Shown: positions 54,051 through 63,410 of the stretch, piece by piece
Layout of the letters: each line of letters opens with the position of its first letter
Position numbering within the stretch: position 1 is the first letter of the stretch
Virus record (IMG/VR): IMGVR_UViG_3300044673_000327
Location: 21,289 to 85,288 of that record
Length of the DNA stretch: 64,000 nucleotides
Source of the DNA: a virus
Reading direction: 5' to 3' (one strand)
Translations under genes and position numbers: made by a program
The notes under the pieces: model-generated
The model's database searches: none
Seen by the model: only the letters and a program-made list of their open reading frames with translations
Told to the model about the DNA's origin: nothing

Positions 54051-57000
54051 ATGTCCGATCCCCTCACCCGTATTCTCCGCGTCGTTTCCCGCGACGGTAC
54101 TGAAGACATCGTACCGATCGGGGCTTTCGGTATCCCCGATTTTCAAGGGGATCTACCGCCGCTCACCCGTTCGAGTCAGTTAGTCGATTTCGCCCTACCC
54201 CATAATCAGAAGTACGGATCTGGGGAGTGGAGAGTTAACGAGAAGACGGGACAGCCTTATTTCGTCAAGATAGACTACGGGATCGAGGGGGATAAGTTCG
54301 ATCGACTGGTGGCGGGATTAAGAACTCAGACTACCCGTAAAGATAACTTCACCGGTCGGGCGTTAGGCAGGAGCGGGGGTAGGATCGGGAATCCCGATGT
54401 TCGTCCGATGCGGATCGTGACCTACGATAACCCCGATCTTAACGAGGGAACGGGGCAGATATTAGAGGTGACGGGGGTTAGTACCCTCGGGGAGAAGTAC
54501 CCCGCGCTGACCGGCAGGGATTGGAGCGGGGACATCTGGAGCGATCGGGATGGAGATGAACTGAAAGCCTTAAGCGATGAACAGAAAGAACGGGTAAAAC
54601 AACAGGCTACCGATTACGCCAGAGCGGAAGGGGCTGTACGCCCGGATGGAACGGTGGTTGGTCGGTACACGGGGGATACCCTCGGCGATCGCCGTAATTA
54701 CTTCGTCGATGGCGATACCCGCTATTCCAAACCGGGTTACTCCCCCTACTACTCCGACGCGAACGTTATCGATTTCAAGCCCGTGGGGGAACCTTTCCCT
54801 CTCTCGCGATCCCCGCGAAATATTCTCGACAAGATCGCCCTAGAACGGAGAGCGAACGCGGAATCGAAGATCGTTAACCCCGATGGCTCTATCATCCATA
54901 CCTCCCGTCAACCGATCGACGGGGTGGTGACGGATAGCGAGGGCAACGAGATCCTTTACCCCTCTCTCAACGACGCGGGATTAGAGAGTCTCGGGATCTA
55001 TAACAAGACGGGGGGATTCGTCTCTGGAGGGGAACGACAGAACGGTATCAAGTACGAGGGGATCGATATGCCTAAAAATCCCCTCAAGTTCGTGATACCG
55101 GGTGACGAGGATAATTATAACGCGGCGTTGAATTACCCGATGGACGGACAACCGGGGCGGAATATCGTACCGGTACGGGTCGGGGGATTACGGTATCAAC
55201 TCGGGTTGGCGGACAATAAACCCGATACGAATCAGTTCTCCGAGTTGGTCAAGCGGTACGCGGGGGGAGATTTCGATCCTCAAGACCTACCCGATTTCAT
55301 TCTGAACGCTCCCCCCGGCTCCATCCCGACCGACGGACGGGGTAAACCTTTCCACGGGGCGAGTAACCCGAGTATGAACAGTCTCGCCTACCGGATAGCG
55401 GAACAGGTAAAACTGAACCGACAGTTACGGGAAGCGAGTCAAGCCTTCAGCGAGAGTACCCTATTCCCCCGTAACCAACTGGAGACGCTGGACGGGACGG
55501 TAGCGGAGATCGATCGTACCCAGAAAGCTTATCTCTCCAGTAGTAAGAACCCCGTCGATCTATTACAGGGACACGCCAAGTTTTATCTTCAAGACGAGAA
55601 CACGAAAGATAACTTCGATTACGAACCCGCTATGAGCCACGAGGCGCGGGAGATCTTGAGCGATAACCCCAACTACGGCAAGACGATCACCACGGGCAAT
55701 ATTCCCCTCGTCGATAATCTATACCGTCAGGAGTTGAGGGAATCCAGGCCGAATGGGGGATTGGGGGTAAGAGGATTCGGTTCTGATTCCCGCGGTTTCT
55801 ACGCCGATTATTTCGGAAGGTTCGAGAATAAGAGAGTGGACGAGAACGGGAATCTTATTCGGACATTCGTTCAGAAACCCCTCTTTAAAACCGAGGCGGA
55901 TCGACAGTATGTCGATAGTCGATTAGTTGGAAAACGATTCGAGGACGAGAACTATCAACCGTTCGTGACGTGGGGGATGAAAGATGGCAAGCGAGTGGTG
56001 ATCGATGATGGTTCCCCGATCGGGCCGTATCTCCCCAGAGCTTACGAGCCGAAGGTAAATTCATCGTCCCCCCTAAACCCGATCGATTCGGTTATCACCT
56101 CGCTTCCCTCGGCTAACCTCTGGCTCGATGGGGGGAATCAATACCCCCTCGCGAGAACGGTCAAATGGATTAACGAGTATTGGCGACCGAATAATCCGAA
56201 AGCGGCGGGACTCGATCTCTCCAGAATGACCGAACCCGAGAAGTTCGAGTTAGATCGCGCCCTCGGACTCGTGACCGATGAACCGTTACCGATCGAACTG
56301 GCTTCCCTCTCAGATCCGAGAGCGGTAGCGGAAGGTGGGGTATCGAGCAGACCCCTGACCGATGAAGAGATTCGGGGACGGGGCGAGGGAAGAGAGAGCG
56401 ATCGGGTTTACGAGTGGAGTGCCAAAGCACCTGAATCCCAACTCGAACAGGTTTTCTTAGACTCGATGGATAACCCTCGAACCGGTGGGGTTCGACTCGG
56501 GGAAGTTCTCGGGTTGCCTTTTGTTAACCCCTCCACCCGAAAGGATGGAGTGAAATACTCTCTCTCTTCTATTATCGGGGGGGGTGATTCTTCTCCTAAT
56601 ACGACGGGAAATTTGGAAGATACTTTATCGCTCAAGGGAACCGGCTACAACCCCGAGAATCAAGACCTCTCGATCTTCGATCTTCCCGATAACGTGTTCG
56701 TTCTCGATTCCCCTCGTGAAACTCCAAAAATCCTGAGTGTTCAGGGGACGAAATCCGATAGCTACGACGGGGCGAGAGTACCGGGTTTTCTCAATCAACT
56801 ACGGGGTATGAGACAAGATCCCAAGACGGGACAGATGACCTACTCCGACAGGGCGAATATCGTCGGGGTTAACCCTCCCGAAGAAGTTCCCGCCAACGCC
56901 GACGAGATCGTGCAAGGTATGGGTTACGAGAACTACGCCCATTACCTTAACGAAAATCGATTCCTACACCCGAACCAGAATAAAGCGAAGGTGAAAGTCG

Positions 57001-58616
57001 ATCGCAAGAAGTTGTTCGTGACCGATACAAGTTACGACTTTAACGATCCTCTCGTACAAGACGCGGCTTTCGTTCCGTTTAAAGAGATCGCTAAGAATTC
57101 CGATGGAACGATTAACGATAAATATCTATTCGCTCCCGCTCGGTACTCTACTGGCGAGATGCCAGAGAAAGGATTGATGTACCCCTCCGCCGAAGACGAG
57201 TTCACGATTCTCGACGATCTACTCGGGAGAACCTATATCGAGTTCAACGGGAAGAAATATCCCATCGAACCGACCCCGATAGATCCGAAAGATCCCCTGC
57301 TCGAAGGAGCGATGACCCCGACGATCGAGAACGCGATTCAGGAGGGCAAGAGAAAGATCGCCATGATTAAATCGGAGTTGGGATTACGGAGAGGCAGAAG
57401 CCCGGCGCGGATCGAGAAGGAACTTAACCCCAAACTCGAACCGTGGGAAAGACCCGACCCGTCGGCGCGACAACAAGCCGTGGGCGCTCCGATTGTCTCG
57501 AACACACCGCTATGGGTAGACGAGAGCGTGACGGGACTCGCCGCCCCCTCGCTCGCCGATCTACCGCGGTTAACTCCCGAGATTAAGAACACCGTCTATC
57601 GCGAGCATTTCCCCAATACCAACTCGGGAGACTTCAACCCGAACCGAACGGATTTTCTCTCTTCCGATCGGGTAATCCCGAACGAGAAAGAGGCGACTAA
57701 ACCCTTCACCTTCTACGATGACATCATCCCCGTGGGCGAGTTGGACGACACGACCCTTAACGATCTGATCGCCCATTACGAGAAAGAGATCGCCCGCGCC
57801 GAGTTAGCCCGAGAGAAGGTGTACGGGTTACAGGAGGTTGACCCTATCGATCTCAAGGTGCGTTCCGTTGTCACCCCCGTAGCCGATAGAGATTCGTTCA
57901 AAAGCGTAGCCCGTCCATCCGTAGAGTTAACCCCCGAAGAGGTGGAAGAACTGCAACGACCGGGTAAAGAGCGAGCGGTCTCTAATCTCTCCGCTTTACT
58001 AGAGGAGATCAAGAAAACGAGAACCGCCCCGAGAATCCCGCTACCCGCGCCGATACCGAGAACCGAACGGGTCAGAGTTCCCGCCCCCGTACTCGCCCCC
58101 GAACGTGAACCATTACCGCCCCCGACCCTCGCCTCTATATTCGGCAACGAACCGGTGATCGATGTTCCCGCGGTCGAAGTACCCGAGACTCCCGTTCCCG
58201 CCGCTCCCGCTACCCCGAACAAGTCGGTATGGTTCGAGCCGGTAGAGGAGAGGAAGGAAAGAGAGGAGGTTTTAAATTCTCTTCTCGGGGGGAGTAGTCA
58301 ATTTGTCGGGGCAACTCCGAACACTCTCGATGAGTTATTGAACCAACCGATAATCTCTAGCCCTGTCGCTACCGCTACGAGACCCACCCCGGAAGAGAAT
58401 ATACAAACTCTTTCCTCTCCTTCCTCTCCTCCGAACGCCCCGATCGAGAACCCGAACGGGTTAGTTCGATTGCCCGATGGTCGGGTCGTACCCCGATGGA
58501 TGATCGCCCTCGGACTCGGGGGTGTGGCTCTCGGGGGATTGGCGGTAGGACGGGAACTGAGTCGGGATAATCGAGACGATCGCTCTAGTCGGGTCAGGGA
58601 TTGGTACGGGTACTAG
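54051..58616 (+). CDS. giant virion-associated protein, 1521 aa
   Basis: A very long, Pro/Asp/Gly-rich protein without a recognised enzymatic motif. Residues 1-1150 are mixed with many short GDTRY- or DNPD-like turns. Residues about 1330-1480 are Pro-rich and disordered (RIPLPAPIPRTERVRVPAPV, then PETPVPAAPATPNKSV). Residues 1486-1505 form a hydrophobic helix (WMIALGLGGVALGGLAVGRE) followed by a basic tail ending WYGY. Two stretches (ERKEREEV and LSSPSSPPN) are encoded by copies of the purine-rich repeat. Class C expression implies a virion protein, probably an ejected one. No Shine-Dalgarno; the ATG follows CTTTCTTCCT. Confidence 0.65.
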   Translation: MSDPLTRILRVVSRDGTEDIVPIGAFGIPDFQGDLPPLTRSSQLVDFALPHNQKYGSGEWRVNEKTGQPYFVKIDYGIEGDKFDRLVAGLRTQTTRKDNFTGRALGRSGGRIGNPDVRPMRIVTYDNPDLNEGTGQILEVTGVSTLGEKYPALTGRDWSGDIWSDRDGDELKALSDEQKERVKQQATDYARAEGAVRPDGTVVGRYTGDTLGDRRNYFVDGDTRYSKPGYSPYYSDANVIDFKPVGEPFPLSRSPRNILDKIALERRANAESKIVNPDGSIIHTSRQPIDGVVTDSEGNEILYPSLNDAGLESLGIYNKTGGFVSGGERQNGIKYEGIDMPKNPLKFVIPGDEDNYNAALNYPMDGQPGRNIVPVRVGGLRYQLGLADNKPDTNQFSELVKRYAGGDFDPQDLPDFILNAPPGSIPTDGRGKPFHGASNPSMNSLAYRIAEQVKLNRQLREASQAFSESTLFPRNQLETLDGTVAEIDRTQKAYLSSSKNPVDLLQGHAKFYLQDENTKDNFDYEPAMSHEAREILSDNPNYGKTITTGNIPLVDNLYRQELRESRPNGGLGVRGFGSDSRGFYADYFGRFENKRVDENGNLIRTFVQKPLFKTEADRQYVDSRLVGKRFEDENYQPFVTWGMKDGKRVVIDDGSPIGPYLPRAYEPKVNSSSPLNPIDSVITSLPSANLWLDGGNQYPLARTVKWINEYWRPNNPKAAGLDLSRMTEPEKFELDRALGLVTDEPLPIELASLSDPRAVAEGGVSSRPLTDEEIRGRGEGRESDRVYEWSAKAPESQLEQVFLDSMDNPRTGGVRLGEVLGLPFVNPSTRKDGVKYSLSSIIGGGDSSPNTTGNLEDTLSLKGTGYNPENQDLSIFDLPDNVFVLDSPRETPKILSVQGTKSDSYDGARVPGFLNQLRGMRQDPKTGQMTYSDRANIVGVNPPEEVPANADEIVQGMGYENYAHYLNENRFLHPNQNKAKVKVDRKKLFVTDTSYDFNDPLVQDAAFVPFKEIAKNSDGTINDKYLFAPARYSTGEMPEKGLMYPSAEDEFTILDDLLGRTYIEFNGKKYPIEPTPIDPKDPLLEGAMTPTIENAIQEGKRKIAMIKSELGLRRGRSPARIEKELNPKLEPWERPDPSARQQAVGAPIVSNTPLWVDESVTGLAAPSLADLPRLTPEIKNTVYREHFPNTNSGDFNPNRTDFLSSDRVIPNEKEATKPFTFYDDIIPVGELDDTTLNDLIAHYEKEIARAELAREKVYGLQEVDPIDLKVRSVVTPVADRDSFKSVARPSVELTPEEVEELQRPGKERAVSNLSALLEEIKKTRTAPRIPLPAPIPRTERVRVPAPVLAPEREPLPPPTLASIFGNEPVIDVPAVEVPETPVPAAPATPNKSVWFEPVEERKEREEVLNSLLGGSSQFVGATPNTLDELLNQPIISSPVATATRPTPEENIQTLSSPSSPPNAPIENPNGLVRLPDGRVVPRWMIALGLGGVALGGLAVGRELSRDNRDDRSSRVRDWYGY

Positions 58617-58640
58617 ATCGTCAATCGATTCCTTTAATCG

Positions 58641-58655
58641 GAATAGCTACGCTAC
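58641..58655 (+). promoter_or_regulatory. class B leader element
   Basis: GAATAGCTACGCTAC followed by GGGGGGGGTGAGT, 36 nt before the ATG at 58692. Confidence 0.5.
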
Positions 58656-58691
58656 GGGGGGGGTGAGTTTTTTTATTCACCCTCTCTTGTT

Positions 58692-58910
58692 ATGGCTAAA
58701 GATCTAGAAACGGAAAAGAGTTTTGAAGAGATTAAGCGGGATGAAACGCTCGCTAACTTCCGCGTGTTCGCCACTCTCGTATCCCCTCGCTGTCCTATTT
58801 GCGATGGGGATGGATATACCTACGAACTGGAAGAAGCGGTGATCGATACCGAGTACGGTACTCGAATAGAGACACGGGTAAGTCGGATTCACTGTACGAA
58901 CTGCCAGTAA
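58692..58910 (+). CDS. small zinc-ribbon protein
   Basis: A 72-residue protein with CPICDGDGYTY, a DnaJ-type C-x-x-C-x-G-x-G knuckle, and a closing CTNCQ at the C terminus, about 30 residues apart, so a four-cysteine zinc site is expected. The N-terminal 30 residues are a charged helix. The leader is pyrimidine-rich. A nucleic-acid or protein adaptor role is plausible. Confidence 0.62.
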   Translation: MAKDLETEKSFEEIKRDETLANFRVFATLVSPRCPICDGDGYTYELEEAVIDTEYGTRIETRVSRIHCTNCQ

Positions 58911-58977
58911 AAAACCCGTTCGAGAACGGGGATAAATCTCAGGGTTGCGAAGTTCAAATTTACCCCTTCATTTTATC

Positions 58978-59745
58978 ATGAATACATCGACGGTTGTATC
59001 TTCCCTACAGTACGATCGATACTATGTAGAGAAGAATTATCGGGAACTTCAGAAAGTGAGTACCAAGTCCTCGATCGATCTATCGGAGTTATCCTATAAC
59101 CGACTTCGATTACTCGCCCTCAAGATCAATTCGGTCAAACAATGCCACATCATCCGGGTAGGGAAACACGATCGAGAATCCCTGATCGAGACGATACGAT
59201 CTACCCTGATACTTACCTCTCGCGCTAAATCGATGTGGAACCTAACCGATGATGATTGGGTGACTCGGGATATAGGACACCCCCATCGCGCGGCGCTCGT
59301 CGAGAATCGTTTTATCCATCGGGGTAAGGCGATACTCTGGACGACCTGTATCGGAAGGGAATCCCTCTCTAAAGCCCTTCAGTTACGGCGATGGCTGATC
59401 GATAAAGGACAGGTCAACGTCGTGGGTTTTCGGAAACGACAGAGATTACCGGCTGGTTGCGGGATGGATTGGGAACTCAAGTGTTGGGGGTTGAGAGAGG
59501 GAACCCTAGAAAAGCTCGCCGAACTAGAACTCGATCGCCAGAAGAAACTCGGTATCGAATTCCCTACCGTGGAACCTATAGATCCCCTCTCCGAATCCGA
59601 GATAAAGATCTGGAAAGAACATTTCGAGGACTTACAGAACTTCAAATCGGAAGGGTTAGACGAACTCTATCGAGAGGCGTTAAAAGAAGCGGAAGAGAAT
59701 CGGATCGTACTCGTCAACGATCGTCTCTATCGTAAGGTCGTTTAG
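58978..59745 (+). CDS. hypothetical protein, 255 aa
   Basis: Not recognised. The frame is open to 58945, but ATG 58978 (MNTSTVVSSLQYDRYYVEKN) lies after the CCCGTTC/AACGGG hairpin that follows the previous gene and gives a normal N terminus. The protein is basic in the first 180 residues (e.g. RHRGKAILW-like and FRKRQRLPAGCGMDWEL) with a long acidic helical C terminus. It may bind nucleic acid. Confidence 0.6.
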   Translation: MNTSTVVSSLQYDRYYVEKNYRELQKVSTKSSIDLSELSYNRLRLLALKINSVKQCHIIRVGKHDRESLIETIRSTLILTSRAKSMWNLTDDDWVTRDIGHPHRAALVENRFIHRGKAILWTTCIGRESLSKALQLRRWLIDKGQVNVVGFRKRQRLPAGCGMDWELKCWGLREGTLEKLAELELDRQKKLGIEFPTVEPIDPLSESEIKIWKEHFEDLQNFKSEGLDELYREALKEAEENRIVLVNDRLYRKVV

Positions 59746-59870
59746 AAGAAGAGAGGAAAGAAGGAAGGAGTGATTTATTTAATTAATTCACTTCGTTCTT
59801 TATCTTTCCAAACCCGAACGCTTTACCGTATCGGGTATTCCTATCACCGTTCTCTCACTCCCTCTCGGGG

Positions 59871-59884
59871 GAAAGCTACGCTAC
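59871..59884 (+). promoter_or_regulatory. class B leader element
   Basis: GAAAGCTACGCTAC followed by GTAGGAGATGAGT. It is 169 nt before the start at 60054, with candidate operators in between. Confidence 0.4.
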
Positions 59885-59917
59885 GTAGGAGATGAGTTAA
59901 ACCTATCGAGTGGGTAA

Positions 59918-59975
59918 CTAGATCTAGGTTTGTATTTATTTATAGATCTAGTTCTAGATCCACTTATTCGATAAA
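59918..59975 (+). promoter_or_regulatory. candidate operator/promoter region
   Basis: Three AGATCTAG-type sites lie close together: ACTAGATCTAGG (59918-59929), TAGATCTAG (59943-59951) and CTAGATC (59954-59960), followed by an A+T-rich stretch (CGATAAAATAGTAGATAGAC). The spaced palindromes look like binding sites for a dimeric regulator upstream of 60054. The rest of the 308-nt gap 59746-60053 holds a purine-rich repeat and a class B element. Confidence 0.4.
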
Positions 59976-60053
59976 ATAGTAGATAGACAATCTACTTGTC
60001 ATTTACACGACTCGACCACTTTACACGATCACACAATTTAAGGGTTCGTACCT

Positions 60054-61073
60054 ATGGCTACCGCCAATAAAACCAAGTCCGATGTTTCCGTTCCCGCTAC
60101 CGAACTGACCGTCACCGATACCGTGACCGCTCCCTCTTTGCTATCGGGTGATGATGCCCGTAAAGCGATGGAAGATTTCTTCGGTGATGACCCGAAATAT
60201 ATCGGTACGATGACCTCTTTCCCCGTGGCTATCGTTCTCAACGGCAGTGACGCGACGTTCGGTATCTTCCTCAAAGAAGACGAGATGCAACGGGCGGGAT
60301 GGAAAACCGATCTCTCTCACAACGGGGAGAAGCGGTTACACCAGTTCCGTTCGGGAAGTAAAGAGAAGAAGCCCGGTTTATTGTTCCGCGCTCCTTTTGT
60401 CCATATCATCGATCAATCCGGTCGTTGGATCGAGATTAAACGGAACGAGCGGAACGGCGATCTTCATCCCGAACTCGGTAAATCGGGAACCATCATCGGG
60501 GAGTACGCCGATCGTAACGGACGGATCGATCCGGTATACGCCGCCGCTTACGAAAAGCTGAAAGTCGATGAACTGGCTACCCTGCGGACTATCTACCTGA
60601 TCCGTTTCGTCAACGAGTCCGGTCAATCCCTACACGATATTCCTTTCGCGTTATCCATTCACGGGACTACAGCCGTGGAATTCTCGAAGGCGATCGATAC
60701 CGTTCGGGTGAGCGCGTTCAGTAAACCCCTCAGTCCCGAAGCTTTCTCGCTTCTGGTCTGGAAACCGGTATTCGCCGCGGATCTCGTCGGCAGTGGCGAT
60801 AAACAATCCTACTGCACGATTATCTCGAAAGACGATTCGGGGAAACTGCAACAGGATTTCGCGATTCCCTCGAATCCGAAAGAGTTGGAAGAAGAGTTCA
60901 ACGCCATCCGGGAAGCTAACGGTAACTTCGCTTGGCGGTTCTTCGAGTCGAACGAGTATCACCCGTTCGCGAAAGCCCTGACCGAGAGAACCAATCTGCT
61001 GGCAGTGGGATTTGATGAATACGATCTACCCATCAATCAAGACGATCCTTCTTTCGATCGGATTCCTTACTAA
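60054..61073 (+). CDS. DUF5895-like protein, possible DNA-replication factor
   Basis: A 339-residue soluble protein; the GTMTSFPVAIVLNGSDATFG start of the folded part, a FRSGSKEKKPGLLFRAPFVH strand pair and the closing region recall a cyanobacterial/cyanophage family of unknown function. The last residues, QDDPSFDRIPY, form an acidic tail with a hydrophobic tip like those of SSB proteins, which may dock replication partners. It has a long regulated leader and a strong terminator of its own, suggesting high expression. Confidence 0.5.
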   Translation: MATANKTKSDVSVPATELTVTDTVTAPSLLSGDDARKAMEDFFGDDPKYIGTMTSFPVAIVLNGSDATFGIFLKEDEMQRAGWKTDLSHNGEKRLHQFRSGSKEKKPGLLFRAPFVHIIDQSGRWIEIKRNERNGDLHPELGKSGTIIGEYADRNGRIDPVYAAAYEKLKVDELATLRTIYLIRFVNESGQSLHDIPFALSIHGTTAVEFSKAIDTVRVSAFSKPLSPEAFSLLVWKPVFAADLVGSGDKQSYCTIISKDDSGKLQQDFAIPSNPKELEEEFNAIREANGNFAWRFFESNEYHPFAKALTERTNLLAVGFDEYDLPINQDDPSFDRIPY

Positions 61074-61090
61074 CCTTATTCCGTGATCTC

Positions 61091-61121
61091 GGGGGTACTC
61101 GCTACCCCCTTTTCTTTTTAA
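61091..61121 (+). terminator. rho-independent terminator
   Basis: GGGGGTA-CTCGC-TACCCCC followed by TTTTCTTTTT. It ends the 60054 transcript. Confidence 0.8.
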
Positions 61122-61148
61122 GATCGGGATACTCTCTCCCCGTCTAGT

Positions 61149-61739
61149 ATGAACGATCCCCAACCCCGTCCCTTTACCGCCATCGACTTTATCAAGAATT
61201 TCGTTCAACTCGTCATGACCTACCCGAAAGTGTCCGTACCGTATCCCTTCGTCCTCGATGACACGACATCGAAGATTCTCGAATCCCTCGAACCTAGAAT
61301 CAAAGACGATCTCTATCACTCGATCCAGTGTCTTTATAGTGCCGCTTTACTTTATCGGGGGACGGGATTTATTCCCGTTGTTGATGAAACGTTAACCGAC
61401 GCGAGAGATCTAGAAACCATCGTGGTTCATATTGTCGAATCCCGTCTTCCGAACTCCATCCACACCCCGCTCACCGATAAAGACTCTTTCCTCACCCCCG
61501 AGGAGACGATCGGTTTAATGTCCGACGAGAGATTACGGCAGAAGATCCGCGATCTCGATAAGTCCCTCTGGCTTAAAGCGAAGAGACACCTACCCCAATT
61601 CACACCCTCGAACGGATGTCACCCCTCTTACCCGAACTGGTTGGAGAACGGGGTTAATCCTTTCACCGTGGCTCTCTACCTCGATGTTCGTACCGAACGG
61701 TGGGAACCCGTTCAACTCATTCTCAAGGAACGTCGATAA
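61149..61739 (+). CDS. hypothetical protein, 196 aa
   Basis: Not recognised. It is mostly helical in the first 130 residues (DFIKNFVQLVMTYPKVSVPY, then LYHSIQCLYSAALLYRG), with a beta C terminus (PFTVALYLDVRTERWEPVQL). Pyrimidine-rich leader without Shine-Dalgarno. It starts a (+) run leading to the adenine methyltransferase. Confidence 0.6.
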   Translation: MNDPQPRPFTAIDFIKNFVQLVMTYPKVSVPYPFVLDDTTSKILESLEPRIKDDLYHSIQCLYSAALLYRGTGFIPVVDETLTDARDLETIVVHIVESRLPNSIHTPLTDKDSFLTPEETIGLMSDERLRQKIRDLDKSLWLKAKRHLPQFTPSNGCHPSYPNWLENGVNPFTVALYLDVRTERWEPVQLILKERR

Positions 61740-61790
61740 TTCTTGTTCCCTAACCCCTAATCGATAACCTCTATACCTCACCCTAGAACT

Positions 61791-62327
61791 ATGCCGACCG
61801 ACGAATTAAAAACCAGAAACAAAACCTCTTTCCTCTCCTCTCCTTCCTCTCCTCTTGCCGAAGACTCCGATACCCCCGAGGAGGTCTTGAGATACCTCGA
61901 CCTACGGGAACAGAGAGAGGTGGTCGATGCCGCGCTCAAGGAACTAGAACCCCTCGTTATCCGATGGGGGGAAAAACAGATCCGGGAATGTCGATTAACC
62001 TCCAAGACCTTACCGATCCCCGAACTGGAAGCGAAGGGTAAGCAACTCTCGATCACCGAGAAAAAGACCCACGATAAGAACAACCCCGAACTGGTTCTTC
62101 TCGACGAGATGATCGACGAGCAGAAAGCGATCGCCGCCCGCAAGAACAAGAAAGAGATCAACCGATTGATGTCGGAGATCGGGAAACTCCAAGAAGCCCT
62201 GCAACGGGTAACGATCACCCCGCGAGGTTTCGATCTGACGCGGAAGAAAGACGAACTTCTGGAGCGGATCACCTATCGGGCTAAAGGTCTGATGGTTCGG
62301 AATATCAAGGGGAAGAGCGATCGATGA
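61791..62327 (+). CDS. coiled-coil protein, 178 aa
   Basis: Not recognised. Long charged helices dominate (DLREQREVVDAALKELEPLV, then EINRLMSEIGKLQEALQRV). The segment TSFLSSPSSPL near the N terminus is encoded by a copy of the purine-rich repeat (reverse orientation), showing that the repeat tolerates insertion in reading frames. Overlaps the next gene by four bases. Confidence 0.6.
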   Translation: MPTDELKTRNKTSFLSSPSSPLAEDSDTPEEVLRYLDLREQREVVDAALKELEPLVIRWGEKQIRECRLTSKTLPIPELEAKGKQLSITEKKTHDKNNPELVLLDEMIDEQKAIAARKNKKEINRLMSEIGKLQEALQRVTITPRGFDLTRKKDELLERITYRAKGLMVRNIKGKSDR

Positions 62328-62905
62328 ACAGAACCGGCAAACTACAGAAAGAACGGACGGCGTTAGATTTCTACGAGACTCCCGAGGAACTGACGCTTTC
62401 ACTCCTCAAACACTGCCCCGCGATTACCCGAGCGAGTTCTATTCTCGAACCCTGCAACGGTCACGGGGCTATCTCTCGGGTACTGGAACGGGAGATCAAA
62501 AAGTGCGAGATCGTCACCAATGACATCGATCCCGAGAAGCCAGCCGATTTTAATTTCGACGCGACCGGTTCTATTCATTGGAAGATGAAATTTCCCGATT
62601 GGGTGATCACCAACCCACCGTTCAATCAATCGGGTCGGATTATTTCTCTCGCTTACCGTCACGCTTTATTAGGTATCGCTTTTCTACTTCCCCTCAATTT
62701 TCTCGAACCCTGTAAGGATCGGGTGGATTTCTTGAGAGCGGCGGGCGATCCCGATCGGGTGATCGTATTTAATCCCCGCCCCCGCTTCCGCCCCGATACC
62801 GATAAGACGGATTCTAAGACCGTCGCGTGGTTCGTGTGGCACAAAGAACCGTTCAAGGTTCATTACAGTCCAACTTTTATTTACGAGACAGGATGGAGAA
62901 AATGA
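62324..62905 (+). CDS. N6-adenine DNA methyltransferase-like protein
   Basis: The 193-residue protein has AdoMet motif I as ILEPCNGHGAISRVLE, an acidic motif II/III (NDIDPE) and the catalytic NPPF in WVITNPPFNQSGRI, typical of amino-methyltransferases acting on adenine. The N-terminal DFYETPEELTLSLL is common in phage members. The start overlaps the upstream stop (ATGA), and the next gene overlaps its end. It may protect phage DNA or mark it for packaging; the target site is unknown. Confidence 0.8.
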   Translation: MNRTGKLQKERTALDFYETPEELTLSLLKHCPAITRASSILEPCNGHGAISRVLEREIKKCEIVTNDIDPEKPADFNFDATGSIHWKMKFPDWVITNPPFNQSGRIISLAYRHALLGIAFLLPLNFLEPCKDRVDFLRAAGDPDRVIVFNPRPRFRPDTDKTDSKTVAWFVWHKEPFKVHYSPTFIYETGWRK

Positions 62906-63195
62906 AACAAGAACAGATAAAACAACTCAAGAACCTGATCGATCAAACCGTGACTTGGACAAGTAGCGCGCAAGGATGCGAAAAAAAGAAAACAGGGAAA
63001 GTGATAGATTATATTCCGCCTAGTTACGACGCATACGATCTATTACCTTATGGTGCGGATCTAAGTAGCTTAAAGTTTCAGCGCGAATCCTCCGTCCCCC
63101 GTCTTCTGGTCGAGGTTCCTCGCTTTCACAAAAAGACCGGTAAAGAACTTCCCTCTTTCTATTACGCTCCGTTAGCGAGTCGTTTCCTGAAATGA
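62902..63195 (+). CDS. hypothetical protein, 97 aa
   Basis: Not recognised. The ATG at 62902 overlaps the TGA of the methyltransferase (ATGA) and is preceded by GGATGGAGA; the frame is open further upstream but inside the previous gene. The protein is helical at first (KMKQEQ-like start, IKQLKNLIDQTVTW) and then beta/proline-rich. Confidence 0.58.
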   Translation: MKQEQIKQLKNLIDQTVTWTSSAQGCEKKKTGKVIDYIPPSYDAYDLLPYGADLSSLKFQRESSVPRLLVEVPRFHKKTGKELPSFYYAPLASRFLK

Positions 63196-63410
63196 ATAAA
63201 CTCCGATTCAAAGCCCTCGAAAAGATAATCGATGCCCAAATATCGGGTGTTGAACCCTATCCATCCAAAGCACAGATTTACCTCAATATGGAAAAGGATG
63301 GGTTGGTAGAACGATCCACTACTGAACTTGGCGAGGAAGGTTGGATTCTTACCACAAAAGGAAAAGCGGATTGGATTAATAACGTGAGGATGAAAAGAAG
63401 TTATGAATAA
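63192..63410 (+). CDS. small winged-helix-like protein
   Basis: A 72-residue basic protein with a helix-turn-helix/wing feel (FKALEKIIDAQISG, then AQIYLNMEKDGLVERSTTEL, then EEGWILTTKGKADW). The ATG overlaps the previous stop by four bases. It may be a small transcription regulator; no family signature is certain. Confidence 0.55.
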   Translation: MNKLRFKALEKIIDAQISGVEPYPSKAQIYLNMEKDGLVERSTTELGEEGWILTTKGKADWINNVRMKRSYE

